This document shows positions 1 through 11,110 of a stretch of 64,000 bases of DNA, piece by piece. The stretch spans positions 6,267-70,266 of the forward strand of contig NZ_JACDSF010000013.1 of NCBI RefSeq assembly GCF_013449685.1, read 5' to 3'. The position numbers and the translations under genes were made by a program. Each line of letters starts with the position of its first letter. The first letter of the stretch is position 1. Source of the DNA: Pectobacterium brasiliense (GTDB lineage Bacteria > Pseudomonadota > Gammaproteobacteria > Enterobacterales > Enterobacteriaceae). The notes beneath the pieces are model-generated. The model was not told the origin of the DNA. It made no database searches and worked only from the letters and a program-made list of their open reading frames with translations.

Positions 1-141
1 AGGTAAGTGATTCGGGTGACTGACAAATTTGCCAGAGGCAGATTTGAACGCTGCTTGCAGCGACCCCAACGGGGCGAGGTCCACGTGAGTGGGCCGAGTA
101 GCGCAGCCAACGCACATGCAACTTGAAGTATGACGGGTATA
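1..141 (+). repeat. ERIC element, cut by the window edge, with internal insertion
   Basis: The segment carries the ERIC core AAGTGATTCGGGTGA-like stretch and the ERIC right end (GCAACTTGAAGTATGACGGG, then TATA) at about 121-141. Between them lie about 70 extra bases absent from the 127-bp copy at 12910-13036. ERICs with internal insertions are known. The left end lies outside the window. Confidence 0.8.
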
Positions 142-204
142 GTGGTGAAAATGGTTGTTTGTCATAGGCGTGCAAAACGCTGATATAAGGCATGAGGTAG
201 CAGA

Positions 205-1131
205 ATGCGTTCAGATGTGATGGATGGAGAGAACCTTAATTTAGGGACGCTGGTTTCCGAAACTCGGAATCCGGCGACGATGGCGCTGGATCAGCTCTCT
301 ACGCTGGAGATGATGCACGCGTTTAATCAGGAAGATCGGAAAGTGCCCGAAGCCATTGCGCAGGTTTTACCTGCGATTGCCGAGACTGTCGATCTGGCAA
401 CGGCCTCGTTTCAGGAGGGCGGGCGGCTAATCTATCTGGGCGCGGGGACCAGCGGCCGTTTGGGCGTACTGGATGCCTCCGAGTGTCCGCCGACGTTTGG
501 CGTGCCACACGGGCTAGTTATCGGCTTGATCGCTGGCGGGCCGGGCGCGTTGCTTAAGGCGGTTGAAGGGGCGGAAGACGACCCTGCACTCGGTGAGGCG
601 GATTTAAAAGCGCTGGATGTCACCGCGGCGGATATGGTTGTCGGCCTTGCGGCATCAGGCCGGACGCCGTATGTGATTGGCGCATTGCGCTATGCGCGTG
701 ACGTTGGCTGCCGGACGGCGGCGATCTCCTGTAATCCGCATTCACCCATCGCACTGGAAGCACAGGTGGCGATTTCTCCGGTAGTTGGCCCGGAAGCGTT
801 AACGGGGTCGACGCGCTTGAAGTCGGGAACGGCGCAAAAACTCGTCCTGAATATGATTTCTACCGGCGTAATGGTTAAGCTGGGAAAGGTGTACCAGAAT
901 TTGATGGTCGATGTGAAGGCAACCAACGTGAAGCTGTTGGACCGGGCTTGCCGCATTGTGGTTGAAGCGACGGGTGCCGAGCGGGAAAAGGCGCGGCAGG
1001 CGTTGGTGCAGGCGGATAATGAGGTTAAGCCTGCAATTCTGATGCTTCTGGCTAATATTGACGTGGCAGCGGCGCGTGAGCGCCTGAAAAAACACAACGG
1101 TTATCTGCGTGAGGCGCTGATTGGTGGATAA
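205..1131 (+). CDS. murQ: N-acetylmuramic acid 6-phosphate etherase MurQ
   Basis: MurQ cleaves the lactyl ether of MurNAc-6-phosphate to GlcNAc-6-phosphate and D-lactate, a cytoplasmic step of peptidoglycan recycling. The 308-residue product has the SIS sugar-phosphate fold, with [10 protein letters not shown] at about 78-87 and DASECPP at 90-96, which holds the expected catalytic Glu93. A second conserved stretch is VEGAEDD near 120. The C-terminal helical region ([13 protein letters not shown], then [10 protein letters not shown]) is intact. A GAGG ribosome site lies 7-10 bases upstream of the start. No murP transporter follows; pgpC comes next, 31 bases downstream. Length and motifs match the family. 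Confidence 0.96.
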   Translation: MRSDVMDGENLNLGTLVSETRNPATMALDQLSTLEMMHAFNQEDRKVPEAIAQVLPAIAETVDLATASFQEGGRLIYLGAGTSGRLGVLDASECPPTFGVPHGLVIGLIAGGPGALLKAVEGAEDDPALGEADLKALDVTAADMVVGLAASGRTPYVIGALRYARDVGCRTAAISCNPHSPIALEAQVAISPVVGPEALTGSTRLKSGTAQKLVLNMISTGVMVKLGKVYQNLMVDVKATNVKLLDRACRIVVEATGAEREKARQALVQADNEVKPAILMLLANIDVAAARERLKKHNGYLREALIGG

Positions 1132-1162
1132 AATTATCTTGGTGTAAGTCGGGAGAAATGTT

Positions 1163-2399
<1,237 letters not shown>

Positions 2400-2412
2400 C
2401 GTAACGCCGATC

Positions 2413-2490
2413 TTTTAGAATCGAGATACACCGAGCTACCACGTGGTGAGGTGTCCCTGCGGGAACCTCATCCCCGTGTTTCTTCTAAAA
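2413..2490. repeat. 78-bp structured palindromic element
   Basis: The element is bounded by the inverted ends TTTTAGAA (2413-2420) and TTCTAAAA (2483-2490). Nested inside are CACG/CGTG and an imperfect GTGAGGTGTCCC / GGGAACCTCAT stem around a short loop. It lies between the convergent genes tadA and mltF. No second copy was seen in the window, so its repeat status is inferred from its shape. Confidence 0.5.
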
Positions 2491-2552
2491 TGAGGCTGAC
2501 GTGACCAGCCCGAGCGCAGGAGTTGCAGCGTTTTTTCTTTCTCTATGTAGGC

Positions 2553-3998
2553 TTATTCCGGCACCTTGCTGAGAGGCACGGCCGGATAGCCTTGGGCGAT
2601 CTGGGTCTGCTGTTGCGCTTTAGCTTCTTTCTCGATCAGGTAACCTTCCAGACTCACCATATAACGTCGAATGTTTTCCACGTAGTTATAGGCTTCGTGC
2701 CCGCGCGCGTAGCCGTAGGTGGTTTGCGTGTAATAGCGCTTCTGACTCAGCATCGGCAGGCGCATTTTCACATCGACCCAGCTGTCGGGGTTACCTTTCT
2801 GTTTTTCGGTCAATTTACGCGCATCAAGCAGATGAGCGTATCCCATGTTGTAAGACGCCAGAGCAAACCAGATTTTTTCATCTTCCGGGATGGTGTCCGG
2901 CATTTTCTGCATCATGTGCGACATATATTGTGCACCGCCGCGAATACTTTGCTCAGGGTCGACGCGATCGGTGACGTTCAGGCTTTCTGCCGTGTTGCGC
3001 GTGAGCATCATCAGCCCGCGCACGCCGGTAGGGGAGGTCGCCAGCGGGTTCCAGTGTGACTCCTGATAGGAGATGGCGGCCAGCAGCTTCCAGTCGATAT
3101 CGGTGGCGTATTTTTCAAACAGCGGTCGCAGATCCGGCAGCGTTTCATCAATCGCGCTCAGGAACGTGGTGGTATCGACATAGTCAAATTCGCCAACATG
3201 GCCGAGATACTTCTCCTCCAGACGCGCGAGCGTACCGTCTTCCACAATCTGGCTGAAGAAATCCAGCAGTGCGGCGGACAGGCTGTCATCGTGTGAACGG
3301 CGCATGTACCAGGTAACCGGCTCTTCGTCGCTGAGATCGAAGGCGACGGCAAGCTGCGGATGAATTCGCTGCATCAGGCCGATGGTGACCGAATCACCCA
3401 GCGTATAGTCCAGTTTGCCGTCGGCAACCTGCTTCAATAATTCCTGTGTGCTCTGATCGGAGGCCGATACCCAGCTTAGCTGCGGGTATTTCTCCGCTTT
3501 TAGATCGCGTAGGGTAGCGGCATGGGCGGAACCGGATGTGACGACGAGGCGGCCTTGCAGTTTATCCAGCGTTTTTGGACGGGGTGAGCCGAGGCGGTAC
3601 ACCATCTGTTGTGAAATTGAATAGTAGGTTGGGCCGGTGCGGAAACGTTCCAGACGCTCGTGGTTGTAGATCAGCCCAGCAGCCAACAGGTCGGCATCGT
3701 CACCGTCTAAATCGTCGAACAGCTCGTCAAGATTCTTGCGTGACGAGACCACCAGCTTGACGCCGAGGTAATCGGCGAACCGTTTTGCCAGTTCATAGTC
3801 TAGACCTGTAGGGGATCCGTTGCTCGTTGCATAGGTCAGTGGTGAGTTGACCGTGCTGATACGTAACTCACCGCGTGAGAGGATCTGCCTGAGCTGTACA
3901 TCCTGACTACTGCGCCAGGGAATACTAGGCCATAGCGCTAACGCCAGCAGTAACGTGATAATCCCGATGAAAAAATAATTTAATTTTAACGGCTTCAA
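2553..3998 (-). CDS. mltF: membrane-bound lytic murein transglycosylase F
   Basis: MltF cleaves the MurNAc-GlcNAc bond of peptidoglycan to 1,6-anhydro products at the outer membrane. From the chosen start the protein has a signal or anchor segment ([17 protein letters not shown]). An SBP_bac_3-like regulatory domain follows (about 30-255), then an SLT catalytic domain with [10 protein letters not shown], which holds the catalytic Glu, and [11 protein letters not shown]. The frame extends to an ATG at 4106. However, the E. coli MltF N-terminus (KKLKINYLFIG) aligns with TTG 3998, which has a GAGAG upstream, giving 481 residues. The start is therefore a judgement; the function is not in doubt. 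Confidence 0.94.
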   Translation of the reverse strand: MKPLKLNYFFIGIITLLLALALWPSIPWRSSQDVQLRQILSRGELRISTVNSPLTYATSNGSPTGLDYELAKRFADYLGVKLVVSSRKNLDELFDDLDGDDADLLAAGLIYNHERLERFRTGPTYYSISQQMVYRLGSPRPKTLDKLQGRLVVTSGSAHAATLRDLKAEKYPQLSWVSASDQSTQELLKQVADGKLDYTLGDSVTIGLMQRIHPQLAVAFDLSDEEPVTWYMRRSHDDSLSAALLDFFSQIVEDGTLARLEEKYLGHVGEFDYVDTTTFLSAIDETLPDLRPLFEKYATDIDWKLLAAISYQESHWNPLATSPTGVRGLMMLTRNTAESLNVTDRVDPEQSIRGGAQYMSHMMQKMPDTIPEDEKIWFALASYNMGYAHLLDARKLTEKQKGNPDSWVDVKMRLPMLSQKRYYTQTTYGYARGHEAYNYVENIRRYMVSLEGYLIEKEAKAQQQTQIAQGYPAVPLSKVPE

Positions 3999-4164
3999 AT
4001 AGTTATCTCTCGGCGGCCGTATGGCCAGGCTGTCTGTAACGGCAGTTTTTTTATACGTCATTTCCCAGAGTGGGGGCATTTTGCTTAACAAACCGCCAGT
4101 GTGCAACTTTTATTGATTTGGTCACCGATTAATCATTCGTCGGACGCGAAGTGAAATTATCGCC

Positions 4165-4180
4165 ACGCAAACGGTTTCGT
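4165..4180 (+). promoter_or_regulatory. PurR operator of purL
   Basis: ACGCAAACGGTTTCGT is a near-perfect match to the E. coli PurR consensus (ACGCAAACGTTTNCNT). It covers the -35 region of the promoter whose -10 box is at 4198-4203, so PurR with hypoxanthine or guanine should repress purL. Confidence 0.88.
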
Positions 4181-4197
4181 CCGAGGGAAGGATTCTC

Positions 4198-4203
4198 TAT
4201 AAT
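4198..4203 (+). promoter_or_regulatory. purL -10 box
   Basis: A consensus TATAAT lies 75 bases before the purL start and 18 bases downstream of the PurR operator. Confidence 0.7.
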
Positions 4204-4277
4204 ATGCGTGTTTCCCCCCTGTTGTGCCCCATGGCTGTATCGCAGCCAGTGCATCGAAGACGAGAGAACTTTAGATT

Positions 4278-7200
4278 ATGGAAATACTGCGTGGTTCACC
4301 TGCTTTATCGGCTTTTCGTATTAATAAATTGCTGGCCCGCTGCAAAGAGCACGTTTTGCCGGTCAGCGATATCTATGCTGAATACGTACATTTCGCCGAT
4401 GTCAGCGCCCCGTTGAACAACGATGAACAGGCCAAACTGACACGTTTGCTGAAGTATGGTCCTTCTCTCGCGGAGCACGAGCCGCAAGGCCATCTGTTAC
4501 TGGTCACGCCGCGTCCCGGCACCATTTCACCGTGGTCTTCCAAAGCAACGGATATCGCCCATAACTGTGGGTTAAGCAAAGTACTGCGTCTGGAACGTGG
4601 TCTGGCTTTCTATATTCATGCGCCTACGCTGAGCGATGAACAGTGGCAGCAACTGGGGGCACTGCTGCATGACCGAATGATGGAAAGCGTATTTAGCGAC
4701 CTGAAACAGGCCGAAGCGTTGTTCTCTCATCATCAACCAGCCCCTTTCAAGCGCATCGAAATTCTGCTGCAAGGACGTCAGGCACTGGAAGAGGCGAACG
4801 TCCGTCTGGGACTGGCATTGGCAGAAGATGAAATTGACTATCTGCTGGAAGCCTTCACCAAACTGGGCCGCAATCCTAACGATATCGAACTGTATATGTT
4901 CGCCCAGGCGAACTCTGAACACTGCCGCCACAAGATTTTCAACGCTGATTGGGTGATCGACGGCGTTACTCAGCCGAAGTCACTGTTCAAAATGATCAAA
5001 AACACCTTTGAACACACGCCCGATCACGTTCTCTCTGCCTATAAAGATAACGCCGCCGTCATGGAAGGTTCCGCCGTCGGCCGTTTCTACACCGATCCGA
5101 ACGGGCAATACACTTACCATCAGGAAGACGCCCATATCCTGATGAAGGTTGAAACGCATAACCATCCAACCGCCATTTCACCGTGGCCGGGCGCAGCAAC
5201 GGGATCCGGTGGTGAAATCCGTGACGAAGGCGCGACAGGCCGTGGCTCCAAGCCGAAAGCGGGTCTGGTGGGCTTCTCTGTATCGAACCTGCGCATTCCT
5301 GGCTTTGTTCAGCCGTGGGAAGAAGAAGAGTTCGGCAAGCCAGATCGTATTGTCAGCGCGTTGGATATCATGACCGAAGGCCCATTGGGCGGTGCGGCAT
5401 TCAATAACGAATTCGGCCGTCCTGCACTGACGGGCTATTTCCGTACGTATGAAGAGCGTGTTGATAGCCACAATGGCACAGAGCTGCGCGGCTACCATAA
5501 ACCGATCATGCTGGCGGGCGGCATTGGTAACATCCGCGCCGATCACGTCAAAAAAGGCGAAATTAGCGTCGGTGCCAAACTGATTGTACTGGGCGGACCG
5601 TCCATGAATATCGGTCTGGGCGGTGGTGCAGCCTCCTCTATGGCATCGGGTCAGTCTGATGCGGATCTGGATTTTGCTTCTGTACAGCGCGATAACCCAG
5701 AAATGGAGCGCCGCTGTCAGGAAGTGATCGATCGCTGCTGGCAATTGGGTGAAGCCAACCCGATTCTGTTCATCCACGATGTCGGCGCGGGCGGTCTGTC
5801 TAACGCGATGCCGGAACTGGTGAGCGACGGTGGTCGCGGTGGTCGCTTTGAACTGCGCGATATTCTGAACGACGAGCCGGGCATGAGCCCGCTGGAAGTC
5901 TGGTGTAACGAATCGCAGGAGCGCTATGTTCTGGCCGTTGCGCCAGAACAGCTGGCACAGTTTGATGAAATTTGTCGTCGCGAACGCGCACCTTATGCGG
6001 TGATTGGTGAGGCGACGGAAGAATTGCATCTGACGATGAACGATCGTCACTTCAACAACCAGCCTATCGATCTACCACTGGATGTGCTGCTGGGCAAAAC
6101 GCCGAAGATGCTGCGTGACGTTGAACGCAAGCAGGTAGAAGGCACGCCGCTACAGCGTGATGAAATCTATTTGGCAGAAGCGGTCGAGCGCGTACTGCAC
6201 TTACCTGTTGTCGCGGAAAAAACCTTCCTGATCACCATCGGTGACCGCTCTGTTACCGGTATGGTAGCCCGCGATCAGATGGTCGGTCCGTGGCAGGTGC
6301 CGGTGGCTGACTGTGCGGTGACCACCGCCAGCCTTGATAGCTATTACGGCGAGGCCATGTCTATCGGTGAACGTGCGCCAGTCGCGCTGCGTAACTTCGC
6401 CGCCTCCGCGCGTTTGGCGGTGGGTGAGGCGCTGACGAACATTGCGGCTACGCATATCGGCCCGCTGACTCGCGTGAAGTTGTCTGCGAACTGGATGGCA
6501 GCAGCAGGGCATCCGGGCGAAGATGCCGGACTGTACGAGGCGGTGAAAGCCGTGGGTGAGGAACTGTGTCCAGCGCTGGGTCTGACGATTCCGGTGGGTA
6601 AAGACTCCATGTCGATGAAAACCCGCTGGCAGGAAGAGGGCGAAGATCGTGCGGTCACCTCGCCGATGTCGCTAGTGATCTCTGCGTTTGCCCGCGTGGA
6701 AGACGTGCGTAACACGGTAACGCCACAGCTGCGTATCGGACAGGATAATGCGCTGCTGCTCATCGATTTGGGTGCAGGCAATAAAGCGCTGGGTGCGACG
6801 GCGCTGGCGCAGGTTTATCGCCAACTGGGTCGTAAGACAGCAGATGTGCATAGCCCTGAGCAGTTGGCTGGCTTCTTTAATGCCATGCAGCAACTGGTCG
6901 CGGATAAAGCGCTTCTGGCCTACCACGACCGTTCAGACGGCGGCCTGCTGGTTACGCTGGTAGAGATGGCGTTTGCTGGCCATTGCGGCGTGACTGTCGA
7001 TATCGCGTCTCAGGGTGAGGATACGCTGGCGACGCTGTTTAACGAAGAGCTTGGCGCAGTAATCCAGATCCCTGCGGCACGTCGTGCGGAAGTGGAAGCG
7101 GTTCTGGCACTGCATGGTCTGGCAGATTGTGTGCATTATCTCGGTCATGCTGAAGAAGGCACCCGCTTCACCATCAATCAGGGTGCAGAAGCGATCTATC

Positions 7201-8165
7201 AGGAAAGCCGTTCAACGCTGCGTCGCTGGTGGGCTGAAACCAGCTGGCAGATGCAGCGCCTGCGTGATAACCCGCAGTGTGCCGATCAGGAACACATCGC
7301 CAGACAGGATGATAACGATCCCGGCCTTAACGTGTCGCTGACCTTCAATCCGCAGGAAGATATCGCCGCGCCTTACATTGCTAAGAATGTCCGGCCTAAA
7401 GTGGCAGTCCTGCGTGAGCAGGGTGTGAACTCTCATGTAGAAATGGCGGCGGCGTTCCACCGTGCGGGCTTTGATGCCATCGACATCCATATGAGTGACC
7501 TGCTGGCGAATCGCCGCAACTTGCAGGATTTCCAGGCGCTGGTTGCGTGTGGCGGCTTCTCTTATGGTGACGTGCTGGGCGCGGGTGAAGGCTGGGCTAA
7601 ATCCATTCTGTTCAACTCTCGCGTACGCGATGAATTCGCTGAATTCTTCCTGCGTCCACATACGCTGGCGCTAGGCGTATGTAACGGTTGCCAGATGATG
7701 TCCAACCTGCGTGAGCTGATTCCGGGCGCCGATCTCTGGCCGCGTTTTGTCCGCAATAAATCCGATCGCTTTGAAGCGCGCTTCAGCCTGGTCGAAGTGG
7801 AGAAAAGCCCGTCGCTGTTCATGAATGACATGGCTGGATCGCGCATGCCGATTGCCGTTTCACACGGAGAAGGTCAGGTTGAAGTTCGCGACGATGCCCA
7901 TCTGGCGGCGATTGAAGAACACGGTCTGGTAGCGCTGCGTTATATCAACCACTATGGTCAGGTCACTGAGAACTATCCGGCTAACCCGAATGGCTCGCCA
8001 AACGGTATTACGGCAGTCACCAGCACCAGCGGTCGGGCAACGGTCATGATGCCGCACCCTGAGCGCGTGTTCCGTACTGTCAGTAACTCCTGGCACCCGG
8101 AAGAATGGGGCGAGGATGGCCCGTGGATGCGTATGTTCCGCAATGCGCGTAGACAGCTGGGCTAA
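4278..8165 (+). CDS. purL: phosphoribosylformylglycinamidine synthase PurL
   Basis: PurL catalyses the fourth step of purine synthesis, converting FGAR, ATP and glutamine to FGAM. It is the large single-chain form (1295 residues), with an N-terminal PurS-like part and two AIRS-type synthetase halves. Nucleotide and substrate motifs include [19 protein letters not shown] and GKDSMSMK. The C-terminal class I glutaminase domain has the nucleophile Cys in GVCNGCQ and the His/Glu pair near MMPHPERVF. The ATG matches the E. coli start ([10 protein letters not shown]). The gene is monocistronic, with a PurR box upstream and a strong terminator downstream. Confidence 0.98.
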   Translation: MEILRGSPALSAFRINKLLARCKEHVLPVSDIYAEYVHFADVSAPLNNDEQAKLTRLLKYGPSLAEHEPQGHLLLVTPRPGTISPWSSKATDIAHNCGLSKVLRLERGLAFYIHAPTLSDEQWQQLGALLHDRMMESVFSDLKQAEALFSHHQPAPFKRIEILLQGRQALEEANVRLGLALAEDEIDYLLEAFTKLGRNPNDIELYMFAQANSEHCRHKIFNADWVIDGVTQPKSLFKMIKNTFEHTPDHVLSAYKDNAAVMEGSAVGRFYTDPNGQYTYHQEDAHILMKVETHNHPTAISPWPGAATGSGGEIRDEGATGRGSKPKAGLVGFSVSNLRIPGFVQPWEEEEFGKPDRIVSALDIMTEGPLGGAAFNNEFGRPALTGYFRTYEERVDSHNGTELRGYHKPIMLAGGIGNIRADHVKKGEISVGAKLIVLGGPSMNIGLGGGAASSMASGQSDADLDFASVQRDNPEMERRCQEVIDRCWQLGEANPILFIHDVGAGGLSNAMPELVSDGGRGGRFELRDILNDEPGMSPLEVWCNESQERYVLAVAPEQLAQFDEICRRERAPYAVIGEATEELHLTMNDRHFNNQPIDLPLDVLLGKTPKMLRDVERKQVEGTPLQRDEIYLAEAVERVLHLPVVAEKTFLITIGDRSVTGMVARDQMVGPWQVPVADCAVTTASLDSYYGEAMSIGERAPVALRNFAASARLAVGEALTNIAATHIGPLTRVKLSANWMAAAGHPGEDAGLYEAVKAVGEELCPALGLTIPVGKDSMSMKTRWQEEGEDRAVTSPMSLVISAFARVEDVRNTVTPQLRIGQDNALLLIDLGAGNKALGATALAQVYRQLGRKTADVHSPEQLAGFFNAMQQLVADKALLAYHDRSDGGLLVTLVEMAFAGHCGVTVDIASQGEDTLATLFNEELGAVIQIPAARRAEVEAVLALHGLADCVHYLGHAEEGTRFTINQGAEAIYQESRSTLRRWWAETSWQMQRLRDNPQCADQEHIARQDDNDPGLNVSLTFNPQEDIAAPYIAKNVRPKVAVLREQGVNSHVEMAAAFHRAGFDAIDIHMSDLLANRRNLQDFQALVACGGFSYGDVLGAGEGWAKSILFNSRVRDEFAEFFLRPHTLALGVCNGCQMMSNLRELIPGADLWPRFVRNKSDRFEARFSLVEVEKSPSLFMNDMAGSRMPIAVSHGEGQVEVRDDAHLAAIEEHGLVALRYINHYGQVTENYPANPNGSPNGITAVTSTSGRATVMMPHPERVFRTVSNSWHPEEWGEDGPWMRMFRNARRQLG

Positions 8166-8183
8166 GTTTAGGTCAGTCAGAGA

Positions 8184-8206
8184 AAGGGGCTTCGGCCCCT
8201 TTTTTA
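8184..8206 (+). terminator. purL rho-independent terminator
   Basis: The stem AAGGGGC / GGCCCCTT closes on a TTC loop and is followed by a run of T, 19 bases after the purL stop. Confidence 0.9.
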
Positions 8207-8223
8207 CGTCTGTTTTCTCAGCT

Positions 8224-8241
8224 TGTCGTTTTTTTGCGACG
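8224..8241 (+). promoter_or_regulatory. GlrR binding site 1 upstream of glmY
   Basis: TGTC-N10-GACG is one base off the GlrR (YfhA) consensus TGTC-N10-GACA. It is the farthest of three sites before the sigma-54 promoter. Confidence 0.75.
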
Positions 8242-8255
8242 GACAGGCTTTTTAC

Positions 8256-8273
8256 TGTCTCTAATTGGTGACA
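8256..8273 (+). promoter_or_regulatory. GlrR binding site 2 upstream of glmY
   Basis: TGTC-N10-GACA is an exact consensus match for the response regulator encoded at 11107-12444. Confidence 0.82.
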
Positions 8274-8318
8274 TTTAACTGTTTGATTTATATGAGTGGT
8301 GTGATGGCATCATAAAGC

Positions 8319-8336
8319 TGTCTGTTTTTAGCGACA
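8319..8336 (+). promoter_or_regulatory. GlrR binding site 3 upstream of glmY
   Basis: TGTC-N10-GACA is a second exact consensus match. It lies about 115 bases before the sigma-54 promoter, a normal enhancer distance. Confidence 0.82.
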
Positions 8337-8421
8337 TAAATCGTCTCTTTTGCGCGTATTTTCGTTATTTGTATTCTGGGTTATGTATTTCTCGACGATG
8401 TTTTAAATTAAATTGATTAAT

Positions 8422-8434
8422 AATCAGTGGTTTA
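8422..8434 (+). promoter_or_regulatory. IHF site between the GlrR sites and the glmY promoter
   Basis: AATCAGTGGTTTA fits the IHF consensus WATCARNNNNTTR exactly. It lies between the enhancer sites and the -24/-12 promoter, where a DNA bend would bring GlrR to the polymerase. Confidence 0.7.
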
Positions 8435-8452
8435 TTTTTTATATTAAAGTTT

Positions 8453-8466
8453 GGCATGATAAGTGC
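8453..8466 (+). promoter_or_regulatory. sigma-54 promoter of glmY
   Basis: GG at 8453-8454 and GC at 8465-8466 are separated by exactly ten bases (TTGGCATGATAAGTGCTT). This is the -24/-12 layout required by RpoN. Transcription would start near 8478. Confidence 0.85.
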
Positions 8467-8477
8467 TTAATAAATGG

Positions 8478-8697
8478 AGTTGCTCATTCAACTGGTTATG
8501 ATTGCGTTGCTAACTGGCAAACATTTTCGCTCATAACATCTGGAATGATGCCAAAAGAAAGGGTGCCTATCGTCCACCAGACCGATAATCGGGCGTGAAA
8601 ACGAACGTTATCAAGCATCGGGCGACACGTTGAGTGAGGCACCGCCTATTTAGTTACGCGGCCAGAGGGAGCGATTCTTCTGGCCGCGTGACGTTTT
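8478..8697 (+). ncRNA. glmY: small RNA GlmY
   Basis: GlmY sequesters the adaptor RapZ, which spares GlmZ and so activates glmS translation for glucosamine-6-phosphate supply. The predicted 5' end AGTTGCTCATTCA resembles the E. coli GlmY start as I recall it (AGTGGCTCATTCA), and the locus between purL and glrK is conserved. The RNA ends at a hairpin with an 11-bp stem (ACGCGGCCAGA at 8656-8666 with 8679-8689) followed by a short T-run. At about 220 nt it is somewhat longer than the E. coli RNA, so the 3' end is less certain than the 5' end. Bases 8698-8869 hold only the glrK leader. Confidence 0.85.
8656..8697 (+). terminator. glmY terminator
   Basis: A perfect 11-bp GC-rich stem (8656-8666 / 8679-8689) is followed by GACGTTTT. 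The T-run is short, so efficiency is uncertain. Confidence 0.65.
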
Positions 8698-8869
8698 AAC
8701 CCCGCCACCTCTCCCCAGAGAATCCCCCTGATTGTTTTTACGGCGTTACTTTTGCCGTCCTTACCGTGGTATTCATGCCACATTGCGAAGCGTTGCGCAT
8801 GTCGTAAGGGAAAACGTTGAACTTTTATAAGACTCAGTTAGCATCAGAGCGGATTCGATAGGTAACGAG

Positions 8870-10306
8870 ATGATTTCTTTGAAACGATGGCGTTTGTTCC
8901 CGCGTTCCCTGCGGCAATTAGTAATTATGGCGTTCTTGCTGGTTTTGCTGCCGCTGTTGGTGCTGGCCTATCAGGCTTATCAAAGCCTGAACATGCTGAG
9001 CGAACAGGCTGCGGATATTAACCGAACAACGCTGACGGATGCTCGGCGCAGCGAGGCAATGACCAGCGTCGCGCTGGCGATGGAGCGTAGCTACCGGCAA
9101 TACTGCGTATTGGACGATCAGACGCTGGCGACGCTCTATCAGAACCAGCGTAAACAGTATTTGCAAATGCTGGATTCTCACGCGCAGGTTCTGCCCGATC
9201 CCCGCTATTACCAGACACTACGTCAACTCCTTACTCAGCTCGGCGAAATACGCTGCCATAACAGCGGCCCGGAACAAACGGCATCTAGCCTACTGGAAGG
9301 GTTCTCCCGCGCGAATGGACAGATGGTGCAGGTCACGCGTGATGTCGTTTTCTCCCGTGGGCAGCAGCTTCAGCAGGCTATTTCCGAACGTGGTCAGTTC
9401 TTTGGCTGGCAGGCGCTGCTCTTATTTCTGGTCAGTGTGCTGCTGGTAGCTCTCTTTACTCGGATGATTATCGGCCCCGTTAATGGTGTCGAGCGAATGA
9501 TTAACCGCCTAGGGGAAGGGCGCTCGCTGGGCAACACCAGCACCTTTAAAGGGCCGCGTGAAATTCGGACGCTGGCGCAGCGCATTATCTGGTTGAGCGA
9601 GCGTCTGTCCTGGCTCGAATCACAGCGACATGAGTTTTTACGCCATATCTCCCACGAATTGAAAACACCGCTGGCTAGCCTGCGGGAAGGCACTGAATTG
9701 CTGGCCGATGAGGTGGTTGGTCCGCTGACTACCGATCAGAAAGAGGTGGTTGCTATTCTTGATAGCAGCAGTCGCCACCTGCTACAGCTGATCGATCAAC
9801 TGCTGGACTACAATCGCAAGCTGGCGGATACGCCGACCGAACTGGAACGGGTGGAAATCGAAGAAATCGTCGATATTGTCGTGGCCTCTCATAGCTTGCC
9901 TGCCCGCGCCAAACTGATTCATACCGATGTGACGCTGGCCGTTGAGCACTGTTGGGCAGAGACGACGCTATTGATGCGAGTGATCGATAATCTCTATTCC
10001 AATGCGGTGCACTACGGTAAGGAATCCGGTAACATTTGGATTTATAGCCGTCAGATTGGCAATCGCGTTCAGATTGATGTCGCCAACACTGGTACGCCTA
10101 TTCCCGATGCAGAACGGAGCATGATTTTTGAGCCCTTTTATCAGGGCAGCCATCAGCGCCGTGGTGCAGTAAAAGGAAGCGGGCTGGGGTTGAGCATCGC
10201 GCGTGATTGCATTCGTCGTATGCGTGGTGAGCTTAGCCTGATTACCGTGGATTATGCTGATGTGTGTTTCCGCATCGAGCTGCCGTTATTGTCTGATAAC
10301 GAATAG
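8870..10306 (+). CDS. glrK: sensor histidine kinase GlrK (QseE)
   Basis: GlrK is the inner-membrane sensor of the GlrKR system, responding to envelope conditions. Two membrane segments (about 18-36 and 180-200) frame a periplasmic domain of roughly 140 residues. A HAMP linker follows, then the H-box HISHELKTPL with phospho-accepting His262. The ATPase domain has NLYSNAVHYG and GSGLGLSIA. It starts a run with qseG and glrR (33-bp gap, then a 4-bp overlap). The target promoter, glmY, lies immediately upstream. Confidence 0.95.
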   Translation: MISLKRWRLFPRSLRQLVIMAFLLVLLPLLVLAYQAYQSLNMLSEQAADINRTTLTDARRSEAMTSVALAMERSYRQYCVLDDQTLATLYQNQRKQYLQMLDSHAQVLPDPRYYQTLRQLLTQLGEIRCHNSGPEQTASSLLEGFSRANGQMVQVTRDVVFSRGQQLQQAISERGQFFGWQALLLFLVSVLLVALFTRMIIGPVNGVERMINRLGEGRSLGNTSTFKGPREIRTLAQRIIWLSERLSWLESQRHEFLRHISHELKTPLASLREGTELLADEVVGPLTTDQKEVVAILDSSSRHLLQLIDQLLDYNRKLADTPTELERVEIEEIVDIVVASHSLPARAKLIHTDVTLAVEHCWAETTLLMRVIDNLYSNAVHYGKESGNIWIYSRQIGNRVQIDVANTGTPIPDAERSMIFEPFYQGSHQRRGAVKGSGLGLSIARDCIRRMRGELSLITVDYADVCFRIELPLLSDNE

Positions 10307-10339
10307 CCCGATAACGAATAATCCGAGAATGAATAGAGA

Positions 10340-11110
10340 ATGAATGTAGGATTTATGAAGGGATGGCTGGCGAGTAGACGATTTTCCCGTCTGTTGAAAG
10401 TGGTGATCATGTCGTCACCGCTCGTTTTGTCTGCGTGTAACAGCCATGTGAGCGGCGGCACGGCGTTGCTAGAGGCAGAGGTGATACCGCCGAAAGAGCA
10501 GGTTGCCGATTTCCGTATCGCGCAATGCGAGCATCTGTGGCAGATAGACGATCGTGAATCCATGAACAACGCACTTTACTGGTTGCGGGCGATGGACTGT
10601 GCTGGGCGTCTAACACAATTCCAAGCTCGTGAGGAAGCTGAGCACGTTGCGGGTGATAGCTGGGATAGCGTATTTAAGCAGGGCATTCTGCTGGATAATG
10701 CTGGTATTACTCAGGTCGAGCGGCGTCAGGTGTTGGAACAGATCAATTTATATCGTCTGGCTTTCCCAGCGGCGCTGCGCCCGCTGATGCAAACCTGGCG
10801 TGACAGACAAACGTTGTTCCTAGCGCTATCGGATGAGCGTCTGCGCTATAAGCGCTTGCAGGAATCCAGCGACAAGCAGCTAGACGTCCTACGTGTACAG
10901 CAAAATCACTTGCAATATCAGTTAGAAACCACCACGCAGAAACTAGAAAATCTGACAGACATTGAGCGTCAACTGTCGTCTCGTAAACAGCTGTCGGGGG
11001 AAATGCCGGATAACGACGGCGATCGTCGTGGTAGTTCCGGTGCGAATAGTGGTAGTACAAATAAAGACGCTTCGCGCAATTCGTCAACGAAGGAGTCAAC
11101 AAGACAATGA
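10340..11110 (+). CDS. qseG: GlrK-associated outer-membrane lipoprotein QseG (YfhG)
   Basis: This lipoprotein interacts with the GlrK sensor and tunes its activity in E. coli. It has a lipoprotein signal ending in the lipobox LSAC, with the lipidated Cys at about 33, then the conserved YWLRAMDCAGRL. A helical part KLENLTDIERQLSSRKQ is followed by a low-complexity Ser/Asn/Gly tail. ATG 10340 or ATG 10355 could start it; neither has an ideal ribosome site. The last four bases overlap the glrR start (ATGA), so translation is likely coupled. Confidence 0.9.
   Translation: MNVGFMKGWLASRRFSRLLKVVIMSSPLVLSACNSHVSGGTALLEAEVIPPKEQVADFRIAQCEHLWQIDDRESMNNALYWLRAMDCAGRLTQFQAREEAEHVAGDSWDSVFKQGILLDNAGITQVERRQVLEQINLYRLAFPAALRPLMQTWRDRQTLFLALSDERLRYKRLQESSDKQLDVLRVQQNHLQYQLETTTQKLENLTDIERQLSSRKQLSGEMPDNDGDRRGSSGANSGSTNKDASRNSSTKESTRQ

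Noticed and set aside
2523-3059. 178-codon plus-strand frame over mltF
   Set aside because: It is antisense to the conserved SLT domain of mltF and has no independent support.
4204-4416. 70-codon open frame overlapping the purL start
   Set aside because: It begins at the promoter -10 box and lies in another frame of purL.
5178-6050. Long antisense open frame inside purL
   Set aside because: It is a shadow of the GC-biased purL codons; the composition is not protein-like and no motif is seen.
8413-8598. 61-codon open frame between purL and glrK
   Set aside because: It runs across the glmY promoter and RNA and has no ribosome site or recognisable protein.
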